Source: Haemophilus parainfluenzae
GTDB taxonomy: Bacteria; Pseudomonadota; Gammaproteobacteria; Enterobacterales; Pasteurellaceae
Direction of reading: 5' to 3'
DNA: 64,000 bases
Assembly (NCBI RefSeq): GCF_014931375.1
Contig: NZ_CP063117.1
Coordinates: 1,798,501-1,862,500 of the forward strand
A program made the translations under genes and the position numbers. Each line of letters starts with the position of its first letter. The first letter of the stretch is position 1. Below, one piece after another: positions 11,001-19,670 of this stretch. Under the pieces are notes generated by a model, which saw only the letters and a program-made list of their open reading frames with translations, did not search any database and was not told the origin of the DNA.

Positions 11001-11549
11001 TACACCTATCACCCAAACACTTTGTAATACTTCATTCGGATCATCTGATGCCACATAATGCGCTTCAAAGAAGAAAGAAAAGGCAAAAGAACTAAATAGA
11101 ATGGCCACAATGGTGAGCGCTTGAATCACACCGTTTGCCATACCGATATTCTCAGTGCCCACAATTGATTTAATAATGCTATATTTGGCTGGAGAATAGA
11201 CCGCACTTTGCGCTGCCAAAATCAATGTCAATACAAAGGAAATAGCAAACATTCCCGTCATATAACTCAATAAAATCCCAGCACTGATCACCACAGCCGC
11301 TAAACTGCTATAACGAATCACATTGGTGCGAGAAAATTTATCGTTAATAAATGCCGAAGGGGAAAATAAGAAAATAAACGGCAATAAAATCATGGCATTA
11401 ATTAATGCCGTTAAAACCACCAAACTCTCACCTGAAAAGCTTTTCAGTAATACATTTTGAATGGTAATTTTATGTGCCAAATCCACACTGGCATTAATAA
11501 AGGCAATGGCTAAATAAGGCACAAAGCCAGCATATTTTAAGAGTTTCAT
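8100..11549 (-). CDS. aas: Fused lysophospholipid flippase LplT and acyl-ACP synthetase/acyltransferase Aas
   Basis: A single 1149-residue protein combines what E. coli encodes as lplT and aas. Residues 1-400 are an MFS-type transporter with about 12 membrane segments (LplT, lysophospholipid flipping). Residues 430-620 are a PlsC-like acyltransferase with the NHISWID active-site motif. Residues 640-1149 are an AMP-binding acyl-activating domain with the P-loop-like motif ILFSSGSEGDPKGIELSHKN. Together they would import, activate fatty acid for, and re-acylate lysophosphatidylethanolamine. The start overlaps the merR-type gene upstream by ATGA with GGAGAG before it. An uptake signal lies inside at about 9265. 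Confidence 0.9.
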   Translation of the reverse strand: MKLLKYAGFVPYLAIAFINASVDLAHKITIQNVLLKSFSGESLVVLTALINAMILLPFIFLFSPSAFINDKFSRTNVIRYSSLAAVVISAGILLSYMTGMFAISFVLTLILAAQSAVYSPAKYSIIKSIVGTENIGMANGVIQALTIVAILFSSFAFSFFFEAHYVASDDPNEVLQSVWVIGVALVLLSALEAYFAFKIPFFKQEAENTDGQFDMRKYLSLGYLKDNVRTLKADQNIWLSVIGLSLFWGVSQIIVAAFPAHYKAMFNEDNAVVIQAILAVSGIGLALGSYLAGRASRLHIELGIVPLGALGICVSLFFLTLAQSGVVLALCSFVFGFSGGLLIVPLNATIQYFAPEKISGKIMAGNNFVQNVFMVVFLLLSIVFVQLNVSTQGLFLVTSAACFAASLYTMSKVPHLFTRLFLLFALKANYRFHVEGLKNLPQSGGVLLLGNHISWIDWLVLQAASPRAIKFVMYRPIYNKWYLTWFFRIFKVIPIGGGSSRESIENIREYLARGEVVALFPEGHISYNGQINEFQKGFEHVLKDLENVKTVPFYLRGLWGSSFSRADSFYKNLTKRQGKREILVAFGKPIHGFIDATAMKQKVLELSFSVWEKVMSKRKPLMHHWLNSAKSNLFKEAAVDAQGTKLNNLKFIAAVLMFVKTLKVALGNEKNVGVLLPSSSIGAIINMTLMVMGKVPVNLNYTLSPEVMEKALKKANISQVITSEKFLDKLNAKGFDFSQVVADKALFMENLGKSITKVNKVRSFLTAFLAPQWWIKLRYFADVSLEDNATILFSSGSEGDPKGIELSHKNLLTNIKQIGELLNFHKDDVILNSLPIFHSFGLTVTTLLPLCEGIKMVSVADPTDGATVGKMCARHRVSILFGTSTFFRLYVRNKKFHPLMLQNVRMVIAGAEKLKADVKEAFKLKFGLEIYEGYGATETAPVASVNMPNLLDPETLQEFTFNQAGTVGMPLPGTIIKIVDPESLQELPVGEDGLILIGGGQVMKGYLDAPEKTAEVIVEIDGVRYYKTGDKGHIDHNGFITIVDRYSRFAKVGGEMISLGSVEEKLSQVFDEETQFVAVALSDDKKGESIVLLIKSAFSLDEINERIKGLNVPPIMLPSQVFLVDEIPMLGSGKVDFKGAKNLAMSLVK

Positions 11550-12187
11550 TTCGCACTCTCCGCTTGATAAAGATTGAAGGTTTTCATATTCAAGAGATAA
11601 GGTTTTAACACCAATAATAAATCAAATAAATGTTTTAATTTTTCATCTTTTTGTTCACTATTGGCTAATGCCGCTAAAGTCACATTCACCTCTTTTTCTG
11701 CTAACATTTTTGCTGCAGCTAAATAAGCTTTCACTACATCCATTTCGGCTTCATCACAACGAGCTAAGATCGCCAAAATATCACGTTCTTTTGCTGTAAA
11801 AATGCCTTCACGAGGATTCAATAATCCTTCCGCTACCATCTCTTCGATTTGCTGAGTAGAAAGATGAAATTCTGCAGAGAGTTGCTCCACTGAAAATACT
11901 TCATTTTCAGCGCCCATGATGATGTCTAATAATCCAATAAGACTTTCATAAGGATTATTCCAATCAAAATGAGGATGTGCAAAAAGTGCTTTAATTTGTG
12001 AAATCGTCGCATTGAAATTGCTTTGTAGATATTTAATAAAGCTGAGTAACTTCACACAATGTTCATCATAGAGATGAAAATTCGGTTTATCTTTCACCGG
12101 CTCAGGCAACAAACCTTCTTTCACATAGTACAGCACCGTGGATTTTGGTGTCTGACTAAGCTTAACCAAATCATTCATTTTTAACAT
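11546..12187 (-). CDS. MerR-family transcriptional regulator
   Basis: Residues 1-70 form a MerR winged helix (MNDLVKLSQTPKSTVLYYVKE, then the YDEHCVKLL wing), and the remaining 140 residues are a helical region I cannot assign to a ligand class. The C-terminal part lacks the cysteine clusters of metal-sensing MerR proteins. It overlaps the LplT-Aas fusion by 4 bases, so the two are translationally coupled and it probably regulates phospholipid turnover or its own operon. AGAGGG precedes the first ATG. Effector and targets are unknown. Confidence 0.8.
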   Translation of the reverse strand: MLKMNDLVKLSQTPKSTVLYYVKEGLLPEPVKDKPNFHLYDEHCVKLLSFIKYLQSNFNATISQIKALFAHPHFDWNNPYESLIGLLDIIMGAENEVFSVEQLSAEFHLSTQQIEEMVAEGLLNPREGIFTAKERDILAILARCDEAEMDVVKAYLAAAKMLAEKEVNVTLAALANSEQKDEKLKHLFDLLLVLKPYLLNMKTFNLYQAESAK

Positions 12188-12280
12188 AAGGATTTCCCTC
12201 TAGGTTGATTTGTTGTGTATTGTATCGCATAAAAATAAAAAGTAAACAGTGTTACTCTACGCTTTTTATAAAATTTAATA

Positions 12281-12315
12281 AAAAAGTTGTTCACCAAATC
12301 ATGAACAACTTTCTT
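12281..12315 (-). terminator. Terminator after the peptide-binding lipoprotein gene
   Basis: AAAGTTGTTCA and TGAACAACTTT form an 11-bp stem with an 8-base loop. The T run TTTTTTATT follows on the minus strand. Confidence 0.8.
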
Positions 12316-12323
12316 AATCAGCT

Positions 12324-13886
12324 TTAGCTTTCAACTTTTCGCCATAGATCCTTACTGTAAATGACGCCCACTGGATTTTTCTTCGCCCCCATAATAGTTG
12401 GAGAAATATAAACCGGTGTAGTGTATTGGAAAAGCGGTAAAGCAAGGTTTTCCTGTTGGATCTTCTCACTTAATTTTAAGTAAATTTCTGACCGCTCTTT
12501 TTCATTTAAGCTTCTCAGTGCTTGCTCAAAAAGTTGATCGTATTCTGCATTAGCATAGCCATTTTTATTATCGGGACTTTTAGAATAGAACAAGCCTAAA
12601 AATGCCATAGGATGATTAAAGTCTGCACACCAGCCAGAACGAATGACTTGGAAATCACCCTTTTGGCGTTTCATTTGTAATGTTTGCCAATTGACGGGTT
12701 GGGCATCCACGCGCAACATATCGGACTGCGTTAATTGCCCTACTACACGTTGCGCGATATTCACATGCAAGGGTGCATCATCATAGAGCACATTTAAATG
12801 TAGCGGATGTCTTTCATCAATTTTATTTTGAGCCAATAACTGCTCGGCAACAACGGGCTCCCATCTTGAATCTTGTCCATTTAGCATAGCTTTCGGTAAA
12901 AAATAAGAACTTGGAATTGCCGCTGGAATCTCATTATTCACAATATTTGTAACCGAAACCAACGAAGCGATCGCCTTACGCACATCTGCCTTAGCAAGTT
13001 TAGGATCGTTTAAATTAAATTCATAAAAATACTCACAAAGCTTCGGAAAATGCTGAAGATCTGAATGAACTTCAGGCACATCAACCACCACATCAAATTC
13101 AGCCAATTTAGGCGCAACAAAAGGTAGATAAGCTACGCGTTCAAAAGCAACATTATTTTTCTGCCAATAATAGGGATTTTTCGCTAAGTGTATGCTTCTC
13201 ACACTTTCACTTTCGATCATATAAGCCCCATTAGTCACAGGGGAATCAGGATCGCTATATTGTGGCACGAGGCTAATATGCGCCAACATTTCCGGCAAAT
13301 ACGGTGTTGGTTTATCAAGCTCAATGCGTAAAGTGCGGTCATTTTCCGCATAAATGCCTAAACTCTTAAAAGGTTTATTTTTTTCTAAAACGCCTTTCGC
13401 ATTTTTTAGATTAAGATAAGCCAAATAAGATCTTAATGGACTATTGGATTGAGACAGTGCTTGCCAAGAAAGCATCACATCTTGAGCGACTAAAGGTTCA
13501 CCGTTTGACCAACGAAGCCCTTCACGTAAGGTAAAGAGCCAAGTTTTGTTGTCTTTTGTTTGCCAACTTTCTGCGATACCTGGCACGATTCGTCCTTCCT
13601 GATCATAAGCGGTTAAGCCTTCATATAAATCGCGCAATAAGTTTTCTTGTTCAGGATAACGCACAAACCAAGGCTCAAAAGAAGGAGAATGAGTAAACGC
13701 CCGAGTCAGTAAAGTTCTACTCGGTTTTGAAGTATTTTCTTGTTCAATAGACTGGCTTTGTGTTGGTTGCTCTTCTGATACCGTATTTGTAGATTTCGGG
13801 CTATTTAATTTGTCACAACCGCTTAATCCCAAAACGACACCTAAAATGACCGCACTTTTAAGCCAAGTAAGGAAAGCATTATCCAT
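12324..13886 (-). CDS. OppA/SapA-family solute-binding lipoprotein
   Basis: Family 5 extracellular solute-binding protein of about 520 residues. A lipoprotein signal peptide ends in LSGC, with the lipidated cysteine at C24 counted from the chosen ATG at 13886; a TTG two codons upstream is possible. The mature part has the family's typical start (TLTRAFTHSPSFEPWFV-like region, then DLYEGLTAYDQEGRIVPGIAESW). Such proteins deliver peptides, haem or nickel to ABC permeases, but no permease or ATPase gene is nearby, so the partner and ligand are unknown. It overlaps the DUF454 gene upstream by 8 bases. Confidence 0.85.
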   Translation of the reverse strand: MDNAFLTWLKSAVILGVVLGLSGCDKLNSPKSTNTVSEEQPTQSQSIEQENTSKPSRTLLTRAFTHSPSFEPWFVRYPEQENLLRDLYEGLTAYDQEGRIVPGIAESWQTKDNKTWLFTLREGLRWSNGEPLVAQDVMLSWQALSQSNSPLRSYLAYLNLKNAKGVLEKNKPFKSLGIYAENDRTLRIELDKPTPYLPEMLAHISLVPQYSDPDSPVTNGAYMIESESVRSIHLAKNPYYWQKNNVAFERVAYLPFVAPKLAEFDVVVDVPEVHSDLQHFPKLCEYFYEFNLNDPKLAKADVRKAIASLVSVTNIVNNEIPAAIPSSYFLPKAMLNGQDSRWEPVVAEQLLAQNKIDERHPLHLNVLYDDAPLHVNIAQRVVGQLTQSDMLRVDAQPVNWQTLQMKRQKGDFQVIRSGWCADFNHPMAFLGLFYSKSPDNKNGYANAEYDQLFEQALRSLNEKERSEIYLKLSEKIQQENLALPLFQYTTPVYISPTIMGAKKNPVGVIYSKDLWRKVES

Positions 13887-14340
13887 TTTCAACGTCTTCT
13901 GTTTTAATCCAAAAGAAAAAGAACCAATATTTTACCGCAATTAAAATCGCAATGATCGTTCGTCCCACAACACTTGGAGTAAAATAAAAACCAATTAAAA
14001 GCATCGTGGTTGAAAAGGTTAAAATAGAGATTTTTGTTTTTTTCGTTAATGAACGTCGCTCATTAAAGGATTTTAGGTATTTTTGATAAAGTTTCGTCTC
14101 CAAGAACCAACGTTCTAAACGAGAAGAACCTTGCGCAAACGAATAAAGCGTGAGTAATAAAAAAGGTGTGGTCGGCAGAAATGGTAGAAAAACACCAATC
14201 ACGCCTAAAACCAAAGAAATACAGCCTAGTATAATATAAATGGCTTTAATTAAAGGATTTTTTGGAAAAAATTTAAGTGCAACAAAACCGACTATAATCG
14301 AAAAAGTGATTAAGCCAGAAAACAATAACACGCCGTTCAT
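13879..14340 (-). CDS. DUF454 family inner membrane protein (YbaN-like)
   Basis: About 153 residues with several hydrophobic segments and the family's signature: GCISLVLGVIGVFLPFLPTTPFLLL in the first half, then a charged cytoplasmic stretch (RLERWFLETKLYQKYL) and two further membrane segments. I chose the ATG at 14340 because TAGGA lies before it and the upstream in-frame extension (MLTVSLVSC...) is not family-like. The function of DUF454 proteins is not established. It is co-transcribed with the lipoprotein gene that it overlaps. Confidence 0.82.
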   Translation of the reverse strand: MNGVLLFSGLITFSIIVGFVALKFFPKNPLIKAIYIILGCISLVLGVIGVFLPFLPTTPFLLLTLYSFAQGSSRLERWFLETKLYQKYLKSFNERRSLTKKTKISILTFSTTMLLIGFYFTPSVVGRTIIAILIAVKYWFFFFWIKTEDVENG

Positions 14341-14456
14341 TATTATTCCTAAATAAAAGTAATACGCAATTATTACTGATTTTTTAGATTTTTCAACCTT
14401 GATATTATAGAATTTGTCGCAACTTACTAAAGAAACTGTTAGCAAAAGGAATATTT

Positions 14457-16496
14457 ATGTCTAATCCATTACTTCATATTGAAGGCTTACCGCCGTTTTC
14501 TCAAATCAAACCAGAACATATTCAACCGGCAATCCAAGAACTCATCGAAGAAAATCGTCAAGCCATTGAACAAGTTTTAAAACAACCGCACTTTACTTGG
14601 GAAAACTTTATTGAACCGCTTTCTGAAGCAGGCGAACGCCTAAGCCGCGCTTGGTCACCAATCTCTCATTTAAATTCCGTGAAAAATAGCCCTGAATTAC
14701 GTGATGCGTATCAAGCCTGCTTACCACTACTCTCTGAATACAGTACCTGGGTAGGCCAACACAAAGGCTTATACAACGCTTATTTAGCCTTAAAAAATAG
14801 TCCTGAATTTGCCACTTATTCAGTAGCACAAAAGAAAGCCATTGAAAATGCACTGCGTGATTTTGAGCTTTCAGGTATTGGTTTGTCCGAAGAAAAACAA
14901 AAGCGTTATGGTGAGATTGTGGCACGTTTATCAGAATTAAGTGCACAATTTAGCAATAATGTACTCGATGCCACCATGGGTTGGGAAAAGGTTATTGAAG
15001 ATGAAAGCCAATTAGCGGGTCTTCCTGAATCTGCATTACTTGCAGCAAGACAATCTGCTGAAAGCAAAGGCTTAAAAGGCTATCGCTTTACGTTGGAAAT
15101 CCCAAGTTATTTGCCTATCATGACCTATTGTGAAAATGCAGCATTACGCGAAGAAATGTATCGTGCTTATGCGACTCGCGCTTCTGATCAAGGTCCAAAC
15201 GCAGGCAAATGGGATAACACAGCGATCATTGAAGAAATCATGACGTTACGCGTAGAACTAGCCAAACTATTAGGTTTCAATACCTATACTGAACGCTCAC
15301 TTGCGACCAAAATGGCAGAAAATCCACAACAAGTGTTAGATTTCTTAAATAATCTTGCGGATCGTTCAAAAGCACAAGGCGAGAAAGAATTAGCGGAACT
15401 CAAAGCTTATTGTGAAAAAGAATTTGGTATAACGGAACTTGCCCCTTGGGATATCAGTTTCTACTCTGAAAAACAAAAACAACATTTATATGCGATCAAT
15501 GATGAAGAACTTCGTCCTTATTTCCCTGAAGATCGCGTTATTTCGGGCTTATTTGAATTAATTAAACGTATTTTTAATATTCGTGCAGTTGAACGTTTTG
15601 GCGTCGATACTTGGCATAAAGATGTGCGTTTCTTTGATTTAATTGATGAAACGGGAGAAGTACGTGGCAGTTTCTATCTCGATCTTTATGCGCGCGAAAA
15701 TAAACGTGGCGGCGCATGGATGGATGATTGTATCGGCAGAAAACGTAATGCTGACGGTTCAATTCAAAAACCTGTTGCCTATTTAACCTGTAACTTCAAT
15801 GCACCTATTGGTGATAAACCTGCACTATTCACCCATGATGAAGTCACGACTCTCTTCCACGAGTTTGGTCACGGCATTCACCATATGCTCACTAAAGTTG
15901 ATGTGCCCGATGTTGCCGGTATCAATGGTGTACCTTGGGATGCGGTAGAGCTTCCAAGTCAATTTATGGAAAACTGGTGCTGGGAAAAAGAAGCCCTTGA
16001 TTTTATTTCGGGTCACTTTGAAACGCACGAACCGTTACCAGAAGAGAAATTAAATCAACTTTTAAAAGCGAAAAACTACCAAGCGGCAATGTTTGTGTTA
16101 CGTCAACTTGAATTTGGCTTGTTTGATTTTACCCTTCATCATACTTTTGAACCAGGCAAAGCTAATCAAGTACTTGATACCTTAAAAGCAGTGAAAGATA
16201 AAGTGGCCGTAATTAAAGGCGTTGAATGGGCAAGAACACCACATAGCTTTAGCCATATCTTTGCTGGCGGTTACGCAGCCGGTTATTACAGCTACTTATG
16301 GGCTGAAGTGTTATCTGCAGATGCCTTCTCTCGCTTTGAAGAAGAAGGAATTTTCAATCCAGTTACCGGTAAATCTTTCTTGGATGAAATTCTCACTCGC
16401 GGCGGCTCTGAAGAACCAATGGTCTTATTCAAACGCTTCCGTGGACGTGAACCTCAATTAGACGCATTGCTTCGTCATAAAGGCATTGCGAACTAA
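14457..16496 (+). CDS. prlC: Oligopeptidase A (M3 metallopeptidase) PrlC
   Basis: Cytoplasmic zinc peptidase of the thimet family that degrades peptides, including signal peptides released from lipoproteins. The 679 residues match the usual length. The zinc motif HEFGH has its first histidine at residue 468, and the downstream glutamate ligand lies in ELPSQFMENW. AAAAGGAATATTT before the ATG provides a binding site for ribosomes. It is transcribed away from the lipoprotein and DUF454 pair. Confidence 0.96.
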   Translation: MSNPLLHIEGLPPFSQIKPEHIQPAIQELIEENRQAIEQVLKQPHFTWENFIEPLSEAGERLSRAWSPISHLNSVKNSPELRDAYQACLPLLSEYSTWVGQHKGLYNAYLALKNSPEFATYSVAQKKAIENALRDFELSGIGLSEEKQKRYGEIVARLSELSAQFSNNVLDATMGWEKVIEDESQLAGLPESALLAARQSAESKGLKGYRFTLEIPSYLPIMTYCENAALREEMYRAYATRASDQGPNAGKWDNTAIIEEIMTLRVELAKLLGFNTYTERSLATKMAENPQQVLDFLNNLADRSKAQGEKELAELKAYCEKEFGITELAPWDISFYSEKQKQHLYAINDEELRPYFPEDRVISGLFELIKRIFNIRAVERFGVDTWHKDVRFFDLIDETGEVRGSFYLDLYARENKRGGAWMDDCIGRKRNADGSIQKPVAYLTCNFNAPIGDKPALFTHDEVTTLFHEFGHGIHHMLTKVDVPDVAGINGVPWDAVELPSQFMENWCWEKEALDFISGHFETHEPLPEEKLNQLLKAKNYQAAMFVLRQLEFGLFDFTLHHTFEPGKANQVLDTLKAVKDKVAVIKGVEWARTPHSFSHIFAGGYAAGYYSYLWAEVLSADAFSRFEEEGIFNPVTGKSFLDEILTRGGSEEPMVLFKRFRGREPQLDALLRHKGIAN

Positions 16497-16511
16497 TAAC
16501 TAAAAAAAGAG

Positions 16512-16537
16512 CGGTCAAATTTTTGGCCGTTTTTTTA
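16512..16537 (+). terminator. prlC terminator
   Basis: CGGTCAAA and TTTGGCCG form an 8-bp stem (one G-T pair) followed by seven T residues. Confidence 0.75.
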
Positions 16538-16554
16538 TCTTCCAATATGCAGAA

Positions 16555-16586
16555 AATAAAAAAGCCCTCGGTAATCCGAAGGCTTT
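16555..16586 (-). terminator. rpsO terminator
   Basis: On the minus strand AAGCCTTCGG, loop ATTA, and CCGAGGGCTT form a stem followed by a T run. Confidence 0.85.
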
Positions 16587-16608
16587 TATTTTACTATCGT
16601 AATAAAAA

Positions 16609-16878
16609 TTAGCGACGTAAACCTAAACGAGCGATAGTGCTTTGGTATAAAGCAAGATCAGTACGTTTTAAGTAGTCTAAAAGTTTACGACGACGAGAAA
16701 CCATACGTAATAAACCACGACGACCATGGTGGTCTTTTTTGTGCTCAGCGAAGTGAGCTTGTAAGTGGTTGATTTGTGCAGTTAATAATGCGATTTGAAC
16801 TTCAGAAGAACCAGTATCTTTCGCATCGCGACCAAATTCAGCAACGATTGCTGCTTTTTTTTCAGTACTTAGAGACAT
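16609..16878 (-). CDS. rpsO: 30S ribosomal protein S15
   Basis: The 89 residues are the standard S15 length. Conserved features are [15 protein letters not shown] and [16 protein letters not shown], which bind the 16S rRNA central domain. TAGGAG precedes the ATG. It has its own promoter downstream of hldE and its own terminator. S15 is autoregulated through its leader in enterics; the roughly 70-base leader here may do the same, but I cannot confirm the fold. Confidence 0.98.
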   Translation of the reverse strand: MSLSTEKKAAIVAEFGRDAKDTGSSEVQIALLTAQINHLQAHFAEHKKDHHGRRGLLRMVSRRRKLLDYLKRTDLALYQSTIARLGLRR

Positions 16879-16952
16879 TTTTTACTCCTAAAAGGTAGTG
16901 TTATTAATACATCATTCGCCGATCTCTAACTCAGCGATGACAAGGAGCCTGA

Positions 16953-16981
16953 ATTTTAACGATTGAGCAGGATAAAGGCAA
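16953..16981 (-). promoter_or_regulatory. rpsO promoter
   Basis: On the minus strand TTGCCT (16981-16976) and TAAAAT (16958-16953) are 17 bases apart. Transcription would start near 16946, giving a leader of about 70 bases before rpsO. Confidence 0.65.
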
Positions 16982-17008
16982 GCTTTATTCTACTCATTCC
17001 TTAATAAA

Positions 17009-18439
17009 TTAATCTTTCAGCGCTTTGATTTTCTCAATTACGTTAGTGGTTGAGCAGCCATTTTCGAAATTCAATACTCGAACATCGCCACCATTCGCCC
17101 ACACTTCTTTGCTGCCTGCAATCTCTTCAGGTTTGTAATCGCCACCTTTTACTAATAAATCCGGTAAAATCTCACCGATTAAACGTTGCGGCGTATCTTC
17201 ATCAAAAGAAACCACCCAATCCACTGACGCTAAGCCTGCCAATACAGCCATACGTGCATTCAGATTGTTAATTGGACGACTTTCACCTTTTAAGCGTTTG
17301 ACTGAATCATCCGTATTCACCGCAACAATTAAACGATCGCCAAGTTTGCGAGCATTTTCTAAGTAAGACACATGTCCTGGATGAAGAATATCGAAACAAC
17401 CGTTTGTCATCACGATTTTCTCACCGCGAGCTTTAGCATGATCGACCGCCATTTTTAATTGGCTTTCTGACATAATACCGAAGCCGGTTTCAGAACGACC
17501 ATGGATCGCATTCTCTAACTCCACAGTAGAAACCGTTGATGTACCCAATTTACCGACCACAATACCTGCCGCCACATTGGCTAAATAGCAAGATTCTTCA
17601 AAAGAACGACCATCTGCAAGTGCAGTAGCTAAGACACTGATTACTGTATCACCCGCACCTGTTACATCGAATACTTCTTTGGCAACGGTTGGCAAATGGA
17701 ACGGCTCTTGATTTGGACGAAGTAATGTCATGCCTTTTTCTGAGCGCGTCACTAAAAGTGCGGTCAATTCGATGTCTGAAATTAATTTTAAACCTTTCTC
17801 AATGATTTCTTCTTCAGAACTGCATTTACCTACCACCGCTTCAAACTCTGACATATTTGGCGTCAGTAAAGTCGCACCACGATAACGCTCAAAATCTGTG
17901 CCTTTTGGATCGATCAAGACTGGTACGTTTGCTTTGCGTGCAATTTGAATCATTTTTTGCACATCTTTTAACGTGCCTTTACCATAATCAGAAAGCACTA
18001 ACGCACCAAAGTTTTTCACTTCGGCTTCTAATTTCGCAAGCAACTCATGACATTCCACATTTTGGAAATCTTCTTCAAAATCCAAACGAAGTAATTGTTG
18101 GTGACGAGACAAAATGCGTAATTTCGTAATAGTTGGGTGAGTATCCAATGCCACAAAATTACAATCAATTTTTTGATGTTGTAATAAATTGGTTAAGGCT
18201 GTGCCTGTTTCATCTTGACCAATTAAACCTAAAATTTGCACAGGGACATTAAGAGAAGCAATATTCATCGCCACGTTTGCTGCACCACCTGCACGCTCTT
18301 CATTATCTTGTACTCTAACCACAGGAACCGGTGCTTCCGGTGAAATACGATTAGTTGCACCAAACCAGTAACGGTCAAGCATGACATCGCCTAACACTAA
18401 TACTTTTGCTTGATTAAAATTGGCAGAATATTGAGCCAT
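17009..18439 (-). CDS. hldE: Bifunctional heptose-7-phosphate kinase / ADP-heptose synthase HldE
   Basis: Makes ADP-heptose for the LPS inner core. The 476 residues have an N-terminal ribokinase-like domain (about 1-315, with GGAANVAMN near residue 52 and the phosphate-binding DVTGAGDTV near 258) and a C-terminal nucleotidyltransferase domain (about 340-476, with [16 protein letters not shown], containing the HxGH motif). Both domains look intact. The gene is divergent from lpxL, an arrangement known in Haemophilus as rfaE/htrB. An uptake signal lies in the kinase domain at 17756. Confidence 0.97.
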   Translation of the reverse strand: MAQYSANFNQAKVLVLGDVMLDRYWFGATNRISPEAPVPVVRVQDNEERAGGAANVAMNIASLNVPVQILGLIGQDETGTALTNLLQHQKIDCNFVALDTHPTITKLRILSRHQQLLRLDFEEDFQNVECHELLAKLEAEVKNFGALVLSDYGKGTLKDVQKMIQIARKANVPVLIDPKGTDFERYRGATLLTPNMSEFEAVVGKCSSEEEIIEKGLKLISDIELTALLVTRSEKGMTLLRPNQEPFHLPTVAKEVFDVTGAGDTVISVLATALADGRSFEESCYLANVAAGIVVGKLGTSTVSTVELENAIHGRSETGFGIMSESQLKMAVDHAKARGEKIVMTNGCFDILHPGHVSYLENARKLGDRLIVAVNTDDSVKRLKGESRPINNLNARMAVLAGLASVDWVVSFDEDTPQRLIGEILPDLLVKGGDYKPEEIAGSKEVWANGGDVRVLNFENGCSTTNVIEKIKALKD

Positions 18440-18536
18440 TTTGAAATCTCTCTGTTGGAATAATAAAAATTTGGCGCAATTTTACCACAACTCAAATTTG
18501 CGATAAACTACACGCCGAACTAACCAGAAAAGAATT

Positions 18537-19472
18537 ATGAAAAACGAAAAACTCCCTCAATTTCAACCGTACTTTCTAGCCCCTAAATACTGGGGATTTT
18601 GGCTTGGTGTGGCGATTTGGCGAAGCCTTTTGTTACTTCCCTATCCAATTCTACGTCATATCGGCAATGGCTTAGGCTGGCTTTTCTCAAAATTAAAAGT
18701 GGGAAAACGTCGTGCGGCGATTGCCCGTCGAAATCTTGAGCTCTGCTTCCCTGAAATGCCCGTTCAAGAACGTGAAGCCATTTTGCAAGAAAACTTACGT
18801 GCTGTTGGAATGGCAATTATTGAAACCGGCATGGCATGGTTTTGGTCTGATGCGCGCATTAAAAAATGGTCAAAAATTGAAGGATTAAATTATTTAAAAG
18901 AAAATGCCCAAGACGGCATTATCTTTGTTGGTGTCCATTTTCTTACGCTTGAATTAGGCGCGCGTATTGTGGGATTACATCATCCTGGCGTAGGCGTTTA
19001 TCGTCCCAATGACAATCCTGTACTGGATTGGTTGCAAATTAAAGGTCGTTTACGTTCAAACAAAGATATGCTGAACCGAAAAGATCTGCGTGGTATGCTC
19101 AAAGCCTTACGCAAAGGTGAAACTATTTGGTATGCGCCTGATCATGATTACGGACGAAAAAATGCCGTATTTGTGCCTTTTTTTGCTGTAAAAGAAGCGG
19201 CTACCACGACGGGCAGTTACTATCTACTTAAATCTGCGCCAAATTGCAAAGTCGTGCCTTTTGCCCCATTACGTAATAAAGATGGTTCAGGCTATACGGT
19301 CAGTATTTCTCCACCTGTGGATTTTTCTGATCTTTCAGATGAAACTGCAATTGCTGCAAGAATGAATAAAGTCGTGGAAAAAGAAATCTTAAAAGGTGTG
19401 GAACAATACATGTGGCTACACCGCCGATTTAAAACGCGTCCAACGGAAGATGAACCAAGTTTGTATTCGTAA
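18537..19472 (+). CDS. lpxL: Lipid A lauroyl/myristoyl acyltransferase LpxL (HtrB)
   Basis: Inner-membrane acyltransferase that adds a secondary acyl chain to Kdo2-lipid IVA. The 311 residues contain one N-terminal hydrophobic segment (about 20-40) and the HX4E catalytic motif, H134 to E139 in GVHFLTLELG. The second lipid A acyltransferase of the window, at 41268-42227, has HX4D instead, which supports the LpxL/LpxM split. The gene is divergent from hldE and ends in a strong palindrome. Confidence 0.92.
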   Translation: MKNEKLPQFQPYFLAPKYWGFWLGVAIWRSLLLLPYPILRHIGNGLGWLFSKLKVGKRRAAIARRNLELCFPEMPVQEREAILQENLRAVGMAIIETGMAWFWSDARIKKWSKIEGLNYLKENAQDGIIFVGVHFLTLELGARIVGLHHPGVGVYRPNDNPVLDWLQIKGRLRSNKDMLNRKDLRGMLKALRKGETIWYAPDHDYGRKNAVFVPFFAVKEAATTTGSYYLLKSAPNCKVVPFAPLRNKDGSGYTVSISPPVDFSDLSDETAIAARMNKVVEKEILKGVEQYMWLHRRFKTRPTEDEPSLYS

Positions 19473-19520
19473 GTGCGGTTGATTTTTCATTTGTTTTTAA
19501 AGACAAAACGACATATCGAA

Positions 19521-19548
19521 AAATAAGGAAAATTTTCCTTATTTTTTT
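19521..19548 (+). terminator. lpxL terminator
   Basis: A perfect 24-bp palindrome at 19521-19544 (AAATAAGGAAAA and its complement) leads into a T run. It sits directly before the promoter of the small-RNA candidate. Confidence 0.65.
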
Positions 19549-19549
19549 C

Positions 19550-19577
19550 TTGATCTTTATATAATTAAATATATAAT
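19550..19577 (+). promoter_or_regulatory. Promoter of small-RNA candidate
   Basis: TTGATC (19550-19555) and a consensus TATAAT (19572-19577) are 16 bases apart. The start would fall near 19584. It could also serve the Nif3 gene by readthrough. Confidence 0.6.
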
Positions 19578-19583
19578 GAATCT

Positions 19584-19670
19584 CGTTTTAGATAGTAAAC
19601 TTGTGTTATGACAGACACTCTACTGGCTAGTGCATTCCCCCCCACTCCTTTTGCACTAGCCATTTTTTTT
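19584..19670 (+). ncRNA. Candidate small RNA with a C-rich, anti-Shine-Dalgarno loop
   Basis: A predicted transcript of about 87 bases runs from the promoter above to a perfect 11-bp terminator hairpin: TGGCTAGTGCA (19624-19634) pairs with TGCACTAGCCA (19652-19662), followed by eight T residues. The 17-base loop holds seven consecutive C residues and then ACTCCTTT, which is complementary to the Shine-Dalgarno sequence AAAGGAGT. An open frame crosses it in phase with the Nif3 gene, but its residues do not look like protein. I do not recognise the RNA. It could alternatively be a short leader with an attenuator for the Nif3 gene. Confidence 0.55.
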
